A stretch of 64,000 nt of DNA. It comes from Lautropia mirabilis. GTDB taxonomy: Bacteria; Pseudomonadota; Gammaproteobacteria; Burkholderiales; Burkholderiaceae_E. A model generated the notes under the pieces. That model was not told where the DNA came from, made no database searches, and worked only from the letters and a program-made list of their open reading frames with translations. Of this stretch, positions 1 through 8,498 are shown piece by piece (the stretch's first letter is position 1; every line of letters begins with the position of its first letter). The position numbers were made by a program, and so were the translations under genes. The stretch covers positions 1,498,001 to 1,562,000 of the forward strand of contig NZ_LR134378.1 in assembly GCF_900637555.1 (NCBI RefSeq), read 5' to 3'.

Positions 1-2
1 AG

Positions 3-86
3 GTGGCTTCCGGGCAGGAGCTGGACACTTGGGCCGAACGGGTGCTGGATGCGCCCAGCCTAGTCGAAGTGCTGCGGGTGCATTAA
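3..86 (+). CDS. C-terminal tail of a DUF4351/Rpn-type protein (partial)
   Basis: An open frame enters from the left edge and stops at the TAA at 84-86, giving about 27 residues that contain ELDTWAERVLDAPSLVEVL. This resembles the last helix of DUF4351 domains, which often end Rpn-family recombination-promoting nuclease/transposase-like proteins. Only the tail is visible, so the assignment rests on one short motif. It is convergent with the glycosyltransferase on the minus strand. Confidence 0.45.
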   Translation: MASGQELDTWAERVLDAPSLVEVLRVH

Positions 87-130
87 GTCTCTCTGCTGAA
101 ACGACGTTTCTTTGGACAGATGACAGACCG

Positions 131-886
131 TCATGCCTTGGCAGCTTTGCGCCCCTCCCGCCAAAGCCGCCACCCATACCGCCAGAAGCAGGTGCGGGTC
201 CAGTAGCGCAGCATGCCGCCGATGTGCCAGCGGGTGAAGCGCAGAGATCGATGGCTCTGCTTGCGGGCATCGTGCACTACCCGGGTGTCGGCCACCTGGG
301 CGAGGCTCCAGCCGGCCAGGCAGAGGCGGCTGCAGATGTCCACGTCCTCGATGTACAGGAAGTAGCCTTCGTCGAAGCCGCGGATCTCGTTGTAGGCGCG
401 GCTGTTGAACAGCAGGAACATGCCGGCCAGCCAGTCGGGGTGGTCGCCGTGGTTGACGGGGTGCAGTTTCTGGCGGATCAGCTCGCGCGGGGTGTACAGC
501 TTGCGGGCGGTGTTGGCCAGCTCGCCTTCGGGGCTGTAGATCCGGGGGGCTACCAGACCCCGCTTCGGTGTGCCGGTCAGGTCCTTCAGCAGGGCCGGGA
601 AGGGGTCGGCGTCGAACCGCAGGTCCGGGTTCATCACGCAGAAGTAGGGCGTGCGACAGTGCGAGAAGGCGGTGTTGTGGTTGCTGCCGAAGCCCTTGGG
701 GGTCTCGTTGCGGATCACCACCAGGCGGATGTGGCCCATGTTCAGGGCGGGCAGATCGCGTTCGGGGATGTTGGCGGTGTAGATGATTTCCGCCACGTCC
801 GGGGGGCTCAGGCGCAGGATGTCTTCCAGCATGCGCAGGGCGATGTCGCGCTGGCCGTGGCTGACGATGGAGAGGGTGATCTTCAT
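131..886 (-). CDS. Family 2 glycosyltransferase
   Basis: A 251-aa cytoplasmic GT-A fold enzyme. The N-terminus (MKITLSIVSHGQ) starts the nucleotide-binding region. KGFGSNHNTAF at about residue 65 and VMNPDLRF at about residue 84 correspond to the sugar-nucleotide and metal-binding DXD region of rhamnosyltransferase-like GT2 proteins, and GYFLYIEDVDICSR matches the acceptor-side ED motif. It probably adds a sugar to a lipopolysaccharide or exopolysaccharide. The next genes upstream on the same strand are another GT2 and manC, 177 bp away, suggesting one surface-polysaccharide cluster that continues beyond the left edge. The donor sugar cannot be read from the sequence. Confidence 0.85.
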   Translation of the reverse strand: MKITLSIVSHGQRDIALRMLEDILRLSPPDVAEIIYTANIPERDLPALNMGHIRLVVIRNETPKGFGSNHNTAFSHCRTPYFCVMNPDLRFDADPFPALLKDLTGTPKRGLVAPRIYSPEGELANTARKLYTPRELIRQKLHPVNHGDHPDWLAGMFLLFNSRAYNEIRGFDEGYFLYIEDVDICSRLCLAGWSLAQVADTRVVHDARKQSHRSLRFTRWHIGGMLRYWTRTCFWRYGWRLWREGRKAAKA

Positions 887-1063
887 GGGAACCTGTGTGA
901 CTGGGCAACCGTTATTGTGACGGAAGGGCGCAGATGACGATAGGAAACCCCGGAGATGCCGGGAACACGCCTGATTTTTCAGGAGTTTCTCGGGGCCGGA
1001 CGGGGCATGGGCGAGGCAGGTGGAACTGTGTGCCGGCTGTCTTCGGGGGGTGACACAGGGACT

Positions 1064-1996
1064 TCAGCGCGGTTGGTAGGCACCGCCGCGGCCCAGCAGT
1101 CCGTCCCACAGGCCCCGGTTCATCATGCGGATGCGCGGCAGGCGTGGCGTGGCCACCAGGGCGTAGAAGCCGTACTTCATGACGGTCTGGTAGGCATCCA
1201 CCACCTTCCAGCGCCAGCCAATGTGCGGCATGCGCTGCAGCAGCAGGGCGTTGCGGAACAGGTAGTAGTGGCGCAGGGGGGAGTGGTCGGGCAGGTGCTT
1301 GCCCATGAAGCGGATGGGGGTATCGCCCAGTTCATGCTGCATGCGGGCGTCGCACACGCCCAGCATGCGGTAGCCGGCGTGGGCGGCTCGCAGGCACCAC
1401 TCGATGTCCACGTAGTCGATGAAGAGCCGCTCGTCCATGTCGCCCACGGCGTCCAGCACGGCCATGGGGATCAGGCTGCCGGAGGCGATCAGGTGCTCCA
1501 CCTCGATGAGCTGGCCGGCGTGCTGGCATTCGCAGCGCACGCGCTTGAATCCTTCCAGCTGCACGAAGGGGGAGGGGTTGGTGGTCTGGCGCGCATCGGC
1601 GTAGCGCGGGCCGGCGGCGGCTACCGGGGGGCTGCCGGCAGGCTGGTCTTCGATGGCGGCGCGCAGGGTGGCCACCATGTCGGCCTCGGGAATGCTGTCG
1701 TGGTCCAGCAGCAGCACGTAGCGGCTACCGTGCTGGCGTGCCATGGCGATGCCGGCGTTCTGTGCGGCGCCGATGCCCCGGTTCTCGCCCTGGGCCAGCA
1801 GGGTCAGCGCACTGGAAGGGCCTTCCACCAGGGCCTGAAGGGCGGCCAGGGTCTCGGCGGATGATCCGTTGTCGACCAGCACAACATGTTCGACCTGTGG
1901 CTGCACGGCTTGGCAGAGCCGGGCGAGCTGCTCGGGGTCGGGGTTGTAGGTGACAACGACGGCGGTGATGCCCTGGGCGGCTTCAGGCACGGCCAT
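1064..1996 (-). CDS. Rhamnosyltransferase-like family 2 glycosyltransferase
   Basis: A 310-aa GT2 protein. ITAVVVTYNPD opens the GT-A domain, VDNGSS and NRGIGAAQNAGI are the nucleotide-sugar contacts, and LLLDHDSIP carries the acidic metal site. FIDYVDIEWCLRA is the ED-type catalytic region typical of the RfbN/rhamnosyltransferase branch. The start ATG at 1996 lies 14 bp inside the 3' end of manC, which indicates translational coupling. With manC supplying GDP-mannose, the pair probably serves mannose- or rhamnose-containing glycan assembly. Transfer of rhamnose is inferred from family resemblance only. Confidence 0.85.
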   Translation of the reverse strand: MAVPEAAQGITAVVVTYNPDPEQLARLCQAVQPQVEHVVLVDNGSSAETLAALQALVEGPSSALTLLAQGENRGIGAAQNAGIAMARQHGSRYVLLLDHDSIPEADMVATLRAAIEDQPAGSPPVAAAGPRYADARQTTNPSPFVQLEGFKRVRCECQHAGQLIEVEHLIASGSLIPMAVLDAVGDMDERLFIDYVDIEWCLRAAHAGYRMLGVCDARMQHELGDTPIRFMGKHLPDHSPLRHYYLFRNALLLQRMPHIGWRWKVVDAYQTVMKYGFYALVATPRLPRIRMMNRGLWDGLLGRGGAYQPR

Positions 1997-3437
1997 AGTT
2001 GTCCTGAAAGCGCACGATGTCGTCTTCGCCCAGGTATTCGCCGCTCTGCACCTCGATCATCACCAGCGGCAGCAGGCCGGGGTTCTCCAGCCGGTGGCGG
2101 TGGGTGGCCGGGATGTAGGTGGACTCGTTGGTCCCCACGAAGATCTCTTCATCGCCATTGGTGACCTTGGCCATGCCCTTGACGACGATCCAGTGCTCGT
2201 TGCGGTGGTGGTGCATCTGCAGGCTCAGGCTGGCGCCGGGTTTCACCTCGATGCGCTTGATCTTGTAGCGCGAACCTTCACCCAGGATGGTGTAGGTGCC
2301 CCAGGGGCGCGCCACGGTACGGTGCAGCTGGGCGGCCTCGTGCTTGCGGGCCTTCAGTTCCTTCACCACCTCCTTCACCTTCTGGGCCTGGTCGGCAGCA
2401 GCCACCAGCAGGGCATCGGGGGTGTCGATGATGAGCAGGTTCTCCAGGCCGACGGTGGCCACCAGGCGGTCTTCGCTGTTGTGAACGTACACGTCGTGGC
2501 TGTCGACGAAGACGGTCTCGCCGGTGCTGCGGTTGCCCTCGTCATCGGGCGCCGAGAGGCTGCGCACCGCATCCCATGAGCCGATGTCGTTCCAGCCGAA
2601 GGTGCCGGGCACCACGGCCACACGGTCGGATTTCTCCATGACGGCATAGTCGATGGAGATGTCCGGTGCCTCGCGGAAGTCGTCGCCGACGATCTCCAGC
2701 AGGGTGGCGTGGCTGGTGTGCTCCTGCTTCGCGCTGGCCTGGCAAGCGCGAGCGGCGCGCAGCACGTCAGGGGCGTGCTGCTGCAGGGCTTCCAGCATGG
2801 TGCGGGCAGCAAAGCAGAACATGCCCGAGTTCCACAGGTAGTTGCCGGCGGCCAGCAGCTGCTCGGCCTTCTCGCGGGCGGGCTTCTCGATGAAGCGGAC
2901 CACGTGACGGCCATTGCTGGCCTGGTGACCCGCGCCCGGGATGGGTTCGCCGGCCTCGATGTAGCCGTAGCCTGTTTCCGGAGCGGTGGGCTGGATGCCG
3001 AAGGTGACCAGATACCCCTGGGCGGCCAGTGCGGCGGCCTGGCCGACGGTGGTGCCGAACAGCGCCTCGTCGCTGATCAGGTGGTCGGCGGGCATCACCA
3101 GCATCAGGGCGTCGGGGCCGTGGCGATCGGCCACCTGCAGGGCTGCCAGGGCAATGGCAGGGGCCGTGTTGCGGCCGAAGGGCTCCAGCAGGAAGGTGGG
3201 ACGCTCGGGCTCATCGGGCAGGGTCAGCTGGTACTCGTCGCGCGACAGGAAGAAGTACTCGCGGTTGGTCACCGTCAGGATCTCGCCCGGATCGGCCACG
3301 CGGCGTGCGCGCCGGTAGGTCTTCATCAGCAGGCTTTCGCCGTCGGGCAGCTTCATGAAGGGCTTGGGGTGACCTTCACGCGAGACGGGCCAGAGTCGGG
3401 TTCCGGCGCCGCCGGACAGGATGACGGGAATCAGCAT
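1983..3437 (-). CDS. manC: Mannose-1-phosphate guanylyltransferase / mannose-6-phosphate isomerase
   Basis: A bifunctional type II enzyme of 484 aa, the usual length for ManC/CpsB/AlgA. The guanylyltransferase half begins with LSGGAGTRLWPVSRE, the pyrophosphorylase signature, and has KPFMKL and the FIEKP motif. The C-terminal cupin half has LQMHHHRNEHWIVVKG, the isomerase metal site. It converts mannose-6-phosphate and mannose-1-phosphate toward GDP-mannose in the cytoplasm, feeding glycan synthesis. It is the first visible gene of the minus-strand polysaccharide cluster, with the GT2 gene overlapping its 3' end. Confidence 0.95.
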   Translation of the reverse strand: MLIPVILSGGAGTRLWPVSREGHPKPFMKLPDGESLLMKTYRRARRVADPGEILTVTNREYFFLSRDEYQLTLPDEPERPTFLLEPFGRNTAPAIALAALQVADRHGPDALMLVMPADHLISDEALFGTTVGQAAALAAQGYLVTFGIQPTAPETGYGYIEAGEPIPGAGHQASNGRHVVRFIEKPAREKAEQLLAAGNYLWNSGMFCFAARTMLEALQQHAPDVLRAARACQASAKQEHTSHATLLEIVGDDFREAPDISIDYAVMEKSDRVAVVPGTFGWNDIGSWDAVRSLSAPDDEGNRSTGETVFVDSHDVYVHNSEDRLVATVGLENLLIIDTPDALLVAAADQAQKVKEVVKELKARKHEAAQLHRTVARPWGTYTILGEGSRYKIKRIEVKPGASLSLQMHHHRNEHWIVVKGMAKVTNGDEEIFVGTNESTYIPATHRHRLENPGLLPLVMIEVQSGEYLGEDDIVRFQDNYGRA

Positions 3438-3799
3438 GGAAAGGGCCTGTGAGGGATGCGGTTGCTGCCGCCGGCAGGGCCGGGCGACGTGTCGATGGAC
3501 ATGATCATAGCGCCCTTGCCGTTCCGGCGTCAGAAGGGGGCGTCCATCGTTGCCTGTCGGGCAGATGCGTGTGGCGTGGCATCACGCCGGGATGGAGGGC
3601 CTACGTTGGGCGAACCGGCCAGTGAATCGTGGATGGGGATCGAGGATGGGCGCGGACAGGTGCGGACAGGCGAGGACGGGTGAGCGAGCGGGCAAGCGAA
3701 CGCGTGGGGGGCTGAACGAGCGGGTTTTCTGAAAGAGGGGAGCGCTCTTTCCTGTCATGCCTGCCTGCGGGGGGCCAAATGCGGGGGCCAAATGCGATT
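3438..3799. other. Intergenic region between manC and xsc
   Basis: A stretch of 360 bp between divergent genes with no convincing coding frame. It must hold the manC promoter, which I could not place. Near its right end a short direct repeat (GGGGGCCAAATGCG, two adjacent copies at about 3768-3796) precedes the inverted repeat listed next. Confidence 0.5.
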
Positions 3800-3819
3800 T
3801 GCGCATGGCCTCATGCGCA
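3800..3819. promoter_or_regulatory. Inverted repeat, candidate operator of xsc
   Basis: TGCGCATG and CATGCGCA form a perfect 8-bp inverted repeat with a 4-base centre. It ends 16 bp before the -35 element of the xsc promoter candidate, a position typical of an activator site. No regulator gene (TauR/GntR or LysR) is adjacent, so the cognate protein is unknown. Confidence 0.4.
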
Positions 3820-3835
3820 TTATCCACAGGTTTTA

Positions 3836-3866
3836 TTGACACTTTTTCCCATGCCCAGAAAATAAT
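3836..3866 (+). promoter_or_regulatory. Sigma-70-like promoter candidate for xsc
   Basis: A perfect TTGACA at 3836-3841 is followed after 17-19 bp by AAAATAAT (3859-3866), an acceptable -10. The stretch is AT-rich against a GC-rich background and lies about 65 bp before the chosen xsc start. Confidence 0.5.
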
Positions 3867-3929
3867 CCGCTTGTCATGGATTTCAAATGGATGCGCCCGC
3901 ATCGGTTTGCTGAAAGAGGAGAAGGGAAC

Positions 3930-5738
3930 ATGGTGAAAGACGAGAGGCAGGTGGTGGAAGGGATTCAGAAAATGACGCCTTCCGAGGCTTTCGTGGAGAC
4001 CATGGTGGCCCATGGGGTGAAGAACATTTTCGGCATCATGGGGTCGGCCTTCATGGATGCAATGGACATCTTCACGCCGGCGGGCATCCGCTTCATTTCG
4101 GTGGTGCATGAGCAGGGTGCGGCCCATATGGCAGACGGCTACTCGCGTGCCAGCGGCCGCCAGGGCGTGGTCATCGGGCAGAACGGCCCGGGCATCAGCA
4201 ACTGTGTCACGGCCATTGCGGCGGCCTACTGGGCCCACAGTCCGGTGGTCATCGTCACGCCCGAGGCCGGTACGCGCACGATGGGGCTGGGGGGCTTTCA
4301 GGAATGCAACCAGTTGCCCATGTTCCAGGAATTCACCAAGTATCAGGCGCACGTCAACAACCCGGCGCGCATGGCCGAATACACCGGGCGCTGCTTCGAC
4401 CGGGCGCTGTCGGAAATGGGCCCCACGCAGCTCAACATCCCGCGCGACCACTTCTATGGCGAGATCGAGACGGAAATCCCCCGCCCGATGCCGCTGGAGC
4501 GTGGCCCGGGCGGCAAGGAAAGTCTGGACCGTGCCGCCGAGCTGCTGGCCCAGGCCAGGTTCCCGGTCATTGTGTCGGGCGGCGGTGTGGTGATGGCCGA
4601 TGGCGTGGAACAGTGCCGGGCGCTGGCCGAGCGGCTGGGGGCGCCCGTGGTCAACAGCTACCAGCACAACGACAGCTTCCCGGCCAGCCACCCGCTGTGG
4701 TGCGGTCCGCTGGGCTACCAGGGCTCCAAGGCTGGCATGAAGCTGATTTCCCAGGCGGACGTGGTGCTGGCACTGGGCACCCGCCTGGGGCCGTTCGGCA
4801 CGCTGCCCCAGCATGGCATGGATTACTGGCCGAAAGCGGCGCAGATCATCCAGGTGGATGCCGACAACAAGATGCTCGGGCTGGTGAAGAAGATCTCGGT
4901 AGGCATCTGCGGCGATGCGAAGGCGGCGGCCGAGGCGCTGCTTGAGCGGTTGCAGGGCCGCACGCTGGTGTCGGATGCAACGAAGGCCGAGCGTGCCGCG
5001 AAGATCCAGGCCGAGAAGACCGCCTGGGAGCAGGAGCTGGATGCCTGGACACACGAGACCGATCCGTACAGCCTGGAAATGATCGAGGAGCAGAAGGGCG
5101 AGACGCCTTTCAGCGGCGGCCAGTACCTGCATCCGCGCCAGGTGCTGCGTGAGCTGGAAAAGGCGCTGCCGCCGGACGTGATGCTCTCCACTGACATCGG
5201 CAACATCAATTCGGTCGCGCACAGCTACCTGCGCTTCGAGCGGCCGCGCAGCTTCTTTGCGCCGATGAGCTTTGGCAACTGCGGCTATGCCTTCCCCACC
5301 ATCATCGGCGCCAAGGTGGCCCGTCCCGACCGGCCGGCGGTGTCCTATGCCGGGGACGGTGCGTGGGCCATGAGCATGGTCGAGACCATGACCTGCGTGC
5401 GCCACGGCATCCCGGTCACGGCGGTGGTGTTCCACAACCGGCAGTGGGGGGCCGAGAAGAAGAACCAGGTGGATTTCTACAACCGCCGCTTCGTGGCCGG
5501 TGAGCTGGACAGCCCGAGCTTTGCCGGCATTGCCCGTTCCATGGGGGCCGAGGGCATTGTGGTGGACCGTCTGGAAGACGTGGGCCCCAGCCTGAAGAAA
5601 GCCATCGACATGCAGATGAACGAGGGCAAGACCTGCATCATCGAGATCATGTGCACCCGCGAGCTGGGCGATCCGTTCCGGCGCGATGCGCTGTCGAAGC
5701 CGGTGCGCTTCCTGGACAAGTACCGGGATTATGTCTAG
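3930..5738 (+). CDS. xsc: Sulfoacetaldehyde acetyltransferase
   Basis: A thiamine-diphosphate enzyme of 602 aa. It cleaves sulfoacetaldehyde with phosphate to acetyl phosphate and sulfite, the central step of C2-sulfonate (taurine, isethionate) breakdown. Diagnostic stretches are QKMTPSEAFVETMVAHGV at the N-terminus, VVHEQGAAHMADGYSR with the catalytic glutamate, and the ThDP/magnesium motif GDGAWAMS ending at VVFHNRQWGAEKKNQ. I chose the ATG at 3930 because AGAGGAGAAGG lies directly before it; an in-frame ATG at 3876 would add 18 unconserved residues. pta follows and would turn acetyl phosphate into acetyl-CoA. The family match is strong across the whole length. Confidence 0.96.
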   Translation: MVKDERQVVEGIQKMTPSEAFVETMVAHGVKNIFGIMGSAFMDAMDIFTPAGIRFISVVHEQGAAHMADGYSRASGRQGVVIGQNGPGISNCVTAIAAAYWAHSPVVIVTPEAGTRTMGLGGFQECNQLPMFQEFTKYQAHVNNPARMAEYTGRCFDRALSEMGPTQLNIPRDHFYGEIETEIPRPMPLERGPGGKESLDRAAELLAQARFPVIVSGGGVVMADGVEQCRALAERLGAPVVNSYQHNDSFPASHPLWCGPLGYQGSKAGMKLISQADVVLALGTRLGPFGTLPQHGMDYWPKAAQIIQVDADNKMLGLVKKISVGICGDAKAAAEALLERLQGRTLVSDATKAERAAKIQAEKTAWEQELDAWTHETDPYSLEMIEEQKGETPFSGGQYLHPRQVLRELEKALPPDVMLSTDIGNINSVAHSYLRFERPRSFFAPMSFGNCGYAFPTIIGAKVARPDRPAVSYAGDGAWAMSMVETMTCVRHGIPVTAVVFHNRQWGAEKKNQVDFYNRRFVAGELDSPSFAGIARSMGAEGIVVDRLEDVGPSLKKAIDMQMNEGKTCIIEIMCTRELGDPFRRDALSKPVRFLDKYRDYV

Positions 5739-5899
5739 GGATCCTCTGAACAAGTCCCCGCGGCCGTCGCATCCCCGTAACGGGCGCATGACTGCGTTGC
5801 CATTTGCTGTCAATAGCGCCGCTATTGACAGCAAATGTCGCCTTGTCCTGCATCCCGTTCCGTGGCGCGCCGGTTCGCGTGACTTATCCAGAGGATCCC
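5738..5899. repeat. 162-bp palindromic element (MITE-like) between xsc and pta
   Basis: The two halves are imperfect inverted copies of each other. The centre is a perfect 18-bp inverted repeat (5801-5818 and 5820-5837) around one base at 5819. The outer ends are GGGATCCTCTG and CAGAGGATCCC, and the flanks in between also align with gaps. The left end touches the xsc stop codon. The structure resembles a miniature inverted-repeat element or palindromic repeat rather than a simple terminator, since no T-run follows. It could still stop transcription or alter mRNA stability between xsc and pta. Confidence 0.75.
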
Positions 5900-6034
5900 C
5901 AGGAACCCCGTAGGGTGAGGGCTTCCGGGTTGGGGTTTTCACCATGGCACGTGGTTGCGCCGATGGCGGGGGTGCTGGGGTACCATGGGATCACATTCAG
6001 GATCCTGCCCATTGTCCCTTTTCCGTCGTTTGCC

Positions 6035-7066
6035 ATGAGCACTCTCACCTACATCCCCGATCCCGCCCTCCCGGACCTGCTGCAGGGAGTCCAGCAGCGT
6101 GCCAGCGCGCTGAACCGGAACGTCGTGCTGTGTGAAGCCGACGATCCCCGCGTGCTGCGGGCCGGCGTGCAGGCACAGCAGCGCGGCGTGGCCCGCATCA
6201 CGCTGGTGGGCAACCGCAAGGCCATCGAACAATGTGCGGCCGCCGAAGGGCTGTCGCTGGACGGCCTCACCATCCGCGATCCCGCCAACGATCCCGAGAC
6301 GGCGGCCCTGGCCGAGCGTCTCTTCCAGCATCGTCAGCACAAGGGCATGACGCCCGAGAAGGCGGCTGCCGAGATCCGCAAGCCCCTGGTGTTTGCCAAC
6401 ATGCTGGTGGCAGAGGGCAAGGTGGACGGCTCGGTGGCCGGCGCCGTGCACACCACGGCCGACGTGGTTCGTGCCGCCATCCAGCTCATCGGCACGGCAC
6501 CGGGTACCAGCCTGGTGTCCAGCTTCTTCCTGGTGGCGCTGGACAAGCCTCATCATCCCATGCAGGGTGGCCTCATCTACACCGACTGCGGCCTGGTCAT
6601 CAATCCCACGTCCGAGGAGCTGGTGGACATTGCCCGCGCCGGTAGTCGCAGCGCCCAGCAGCTGCTGGGTGAAGAGCCGCGTGTAGCCATGCTGTCCTTC
6701 TCCACCGCCGGCAGCGGTGGCAAGCACCCCGACGTCGAGAAGGTCCAGCGCGCCGTGGCGCTGCTGGCTGCGGCCGAGCCGGATCTGAAGCTGGACGGCG
6801 AGGTGCAGTTCGATGCCGCCATGGTGCCGTCGATCGCCACACGCAAGCTCCCGGACTCGAAGCTGAAGGGCCGTGCCAACGTGCTGGTGTTCCCCAACCT
6901 GGATGCCGGCAACATCGGCTACAAGATCACCGAGCGTATCGGTGGCGCCATGGTGGTGGGGCCGCTGCTGCAGGGCCTGCGCCGTCCGGCCAACGACCTG
7001 TCGCGGGGCGCTGATACGCCCGACATCGTCAACGCCATTGCGGTGACGGCGCTGCAGAGCGCCTGA
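6035..7066 (+). CDS. pta: Phosphate acetyltransferase
   Basis: A 343-aa protein containing only the catalytic PTA_PTB domain, the short class commonly paired with xsc. Conserved stretches include KPLVFANMLVAEGKVDGSVAGAVHTTADVVRA (written as one region), MLSFSTAGSGG and VFPNLDAGNIGYKI. It exchanges acetyl phosphate and CoA to give acetyl-CoA in the cytoplasm. The ATG at 6035 gives the family's normal N-terminus although its ribosome site is weak; the frame stays open upstream to 5804 but that part overlaps the palindromic element. It lies 297 bp after xsc and is followed by a clear terminator. Confidence 0.93.
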   Translation: MSTLTYIPDPALPDLLQGVQQRASALNRNVVLCEADDPRVLRAGVQAQQRGVARITLVGNRKAIEQCAAAEGLSLDGLTIRDPANDPETAALAERLFQHRQHKGMTPEKAAAEIRKPLVFANMLVAEGKVDGSVAGAVHTTADVVRAAIQLIGTAPGTSLVSSFFLVALDKPHHPMQGGLIYTDCGLVINPTSEELVDIARAGSRSAQQLLGEEPRVAMLSFSTAGSGGKHPDVEKVQRAVALLAAAEPDLKLDGEVQFDAAMVPSIATRKLPDSKLKGRANVLVFPNLDAGNIGYKITERIGGAMVVGPLLQGLRRPANDLSRGADTPDIVNAIAVTALQSA

Positions 7067-7116
7067 TCGGCCGTCTGTTGTCCGTTTCCGCCCGGGGCTG
7101 GCCCGGGTGGACGCAT

Positions 7117-7163
7117 CCCCTGGTTCCCCCGGCTGCGGCTCTGGCGGGAATCAGGGGTTTTTT
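7117..7163 (+). terminator. Rho-independent terminator after pta
   Basis: CCCCTGGTTCCC pairs with GGGAATCAGGGG (one G-U pair) and six T residues follow at 7158-7163. It closes the xsc-pta unit. Confidence 0.8.
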
Positions 7164-7254
7164 CTGTCCGGGCCTTTCTCTGTCGGGCGGGGGCTCAGGC
7201 GGGCAGGGTATGATGCCGGGGTCCTTGATCCCGCTCCCTCATCCGCTCATTGCC

Positions 7255-8292
7255 ATGCCTTCCCGCCCCGACCCTGCCACGCCTTTCTCCGTCGTGGGCA
7301 GGTACCTGCCCGGCATCATGCTGGCCACGGTCATTGCCGTGGCCGCCAGCTTTGTGTCCGAGCACTACGGCGGCCCGAAGTTCCTCTACGCGCTGCTGAT
7401 CGGCATCGCCTTCCATTTCCTGTCTGAAGACGCGCGTTGCGTGCCGGGCATCGAGTTCTCGGCCAAGAAGCTGGTGCGCATCGGGGTGGCGCTGCTGGGC
7501 GCCCGCATCGTCATGGCCGATGTCTCGGCGCTGGGGCTCTGGGGCATTCTGGGACTGGCGGGGGCCGTGGTTCTGACCATGACCTTCGGGGTGCTGATGG
7601 CGCGTGCGCTGCGCCTGCCGCCCATGCTGGGGCTGCTGTCGGGCGGGGGGACGGGCATCTGTGGCATCTCGGCCACCATGGCCATTTCCGCCACCATGCC
7701 GCAGACGGCCGAGAACGAGCGCAACACGCTGATGACGGCCATCGGCATCGCCAGCCTGTCCACGGTGGTGATGGTGCTGTATCCGCTCTGGGTGCGCTGG
7801 CTGGACATGTCGGTGGCCGAGGCAGGCCTCTTCCTGGGCGGTGCCATTCATGACGTGACGCAGGTGGTGGGGGCGGGCAACATCCTGTCGCCCGAGATCG
7901 CCAAGGCCGCCACGCTGGCCAAGATGTTCCGGGTGGCCATGCTGGTGCCGGTGGTGTTGACGCTGGCCTTCGTCTTTCGCAAGGCCGTGGCGCAGTCGGC
8001 CTCCCTGGATGGCAGCAAGCCGGCAAAGCGGCCACCGCTGCTGCCCTTCTTCCTGCTGATGTTCGTGCTGCTGATGGTGCTCAACAGCCTGGGCTGGATC
8101 CCGGCGGCTGTTCATGACCTGGCCGGTGATGCTTCTTCGTGGGCGCTCGTCATCTCCATCTCGGCACTGGGGCTGAAGACCTCGTTCGGGAAGATCGCCG
8201 CGCTGGGCTGGCGGCCCATTGTGCTGCTGGTGAGCGAGGCGCTGTTCGTTGCCGCATTCATGACGGGCGTGGTATTGCTGATGCGGATGTGA
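7255..8292 (+). CDS. YeiH/TauZ-type putative sulfite or sulfate exporter
   Basis: A polytopic inner-membrane protein of 345 aa belonging to the UPF0324/PF03601 family. Many hydrophobic segments are visible, together with the conserved LLSGGGTGICGISA loop and the LGGAIHDVTQVVGAG motif. Members near sulfonate genes have been proposed to export the sulfite or sulfate released by Xsc or other sulfo-lyases, and the position directly after xsc-pta fits that role. An earlier ATG pair at about 7210 would add 15 residues; I prefer 7255 because the protein then begins as relatives do. The transported ion is inferred from context. Confidence 0.85.
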   Translation: MPSRPDPATPFSVVGRYLPGIMLATVIAVAASFVSEHYGGPKFLYALLIGIAFHFLSEDARCVPGIEFSAKKLVRIGVALLGARIVMADVSALGLWGILGLAGAVVLTMTFGVLMARALRLPPMLGLLSGGGTGICGISATMAISATMPQTAENERNTLMTAIGIASLSTVVMVLYPLWVRWLDMSVAEAGLFLGGAIHDVTQVVGAGNILSPEIAKAATLAKMFRVAMLVPVVLTLAFVFRKAVAQSASLDGSKPAKRPPLLPFFLLMFVLLMVLNSLGWIPAAVHDLAGDASSWALVISISALGLKTSFGKIAALGWRPIVLLVSEALFVAAFMTGVVLLMRM

Positions 8293-8348
8293 GCGCTCTC
8301 CGCTTTTTCATGATTTGGTTATTTCAATAGTATTTTTCCGATAAATAA

Positions 8349-8390
8349 GATCGGTGCCATGTCATTTATATTGTGGCCATGGCACCGATC
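8349..8390. promoter_or_regulatory. Perfect 13-bp inverted repeat upstream of the FAD oxidoreductase
   Basis: GATCGGTGCCATG (8349-8361) and CATGGCACCGATC (8378-8390) are exact inverted copies separated by 16 AT-rich bases containing TTTATATT. It sits 108 bp before the chosen start of the oxidoreductase in an otherwise AT-rich gap. No T-run follows, so an operator (or mRNA hairpin) is more likely than a terminator. The regulator is unknown. Confidence 0.55.
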
Positions 8391-8498
8391 GGCAGATATT
8401 CCGATGGTCCGCACGTGCGATGGCGCGTGTCGATCCCCGGTATATGCAGCCACGTGATTGCAGCCGATCTGCGCCCCGATGTCTTTTTGTGGGTTTGC

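Noticed and set aside
3582-5945. Long minus-strand open frame opposite xsc
   Set aside because: The plus strand encodes a full Xsc with intact ThDP motifs; the antisense frame is an artefact of high GC third positions.
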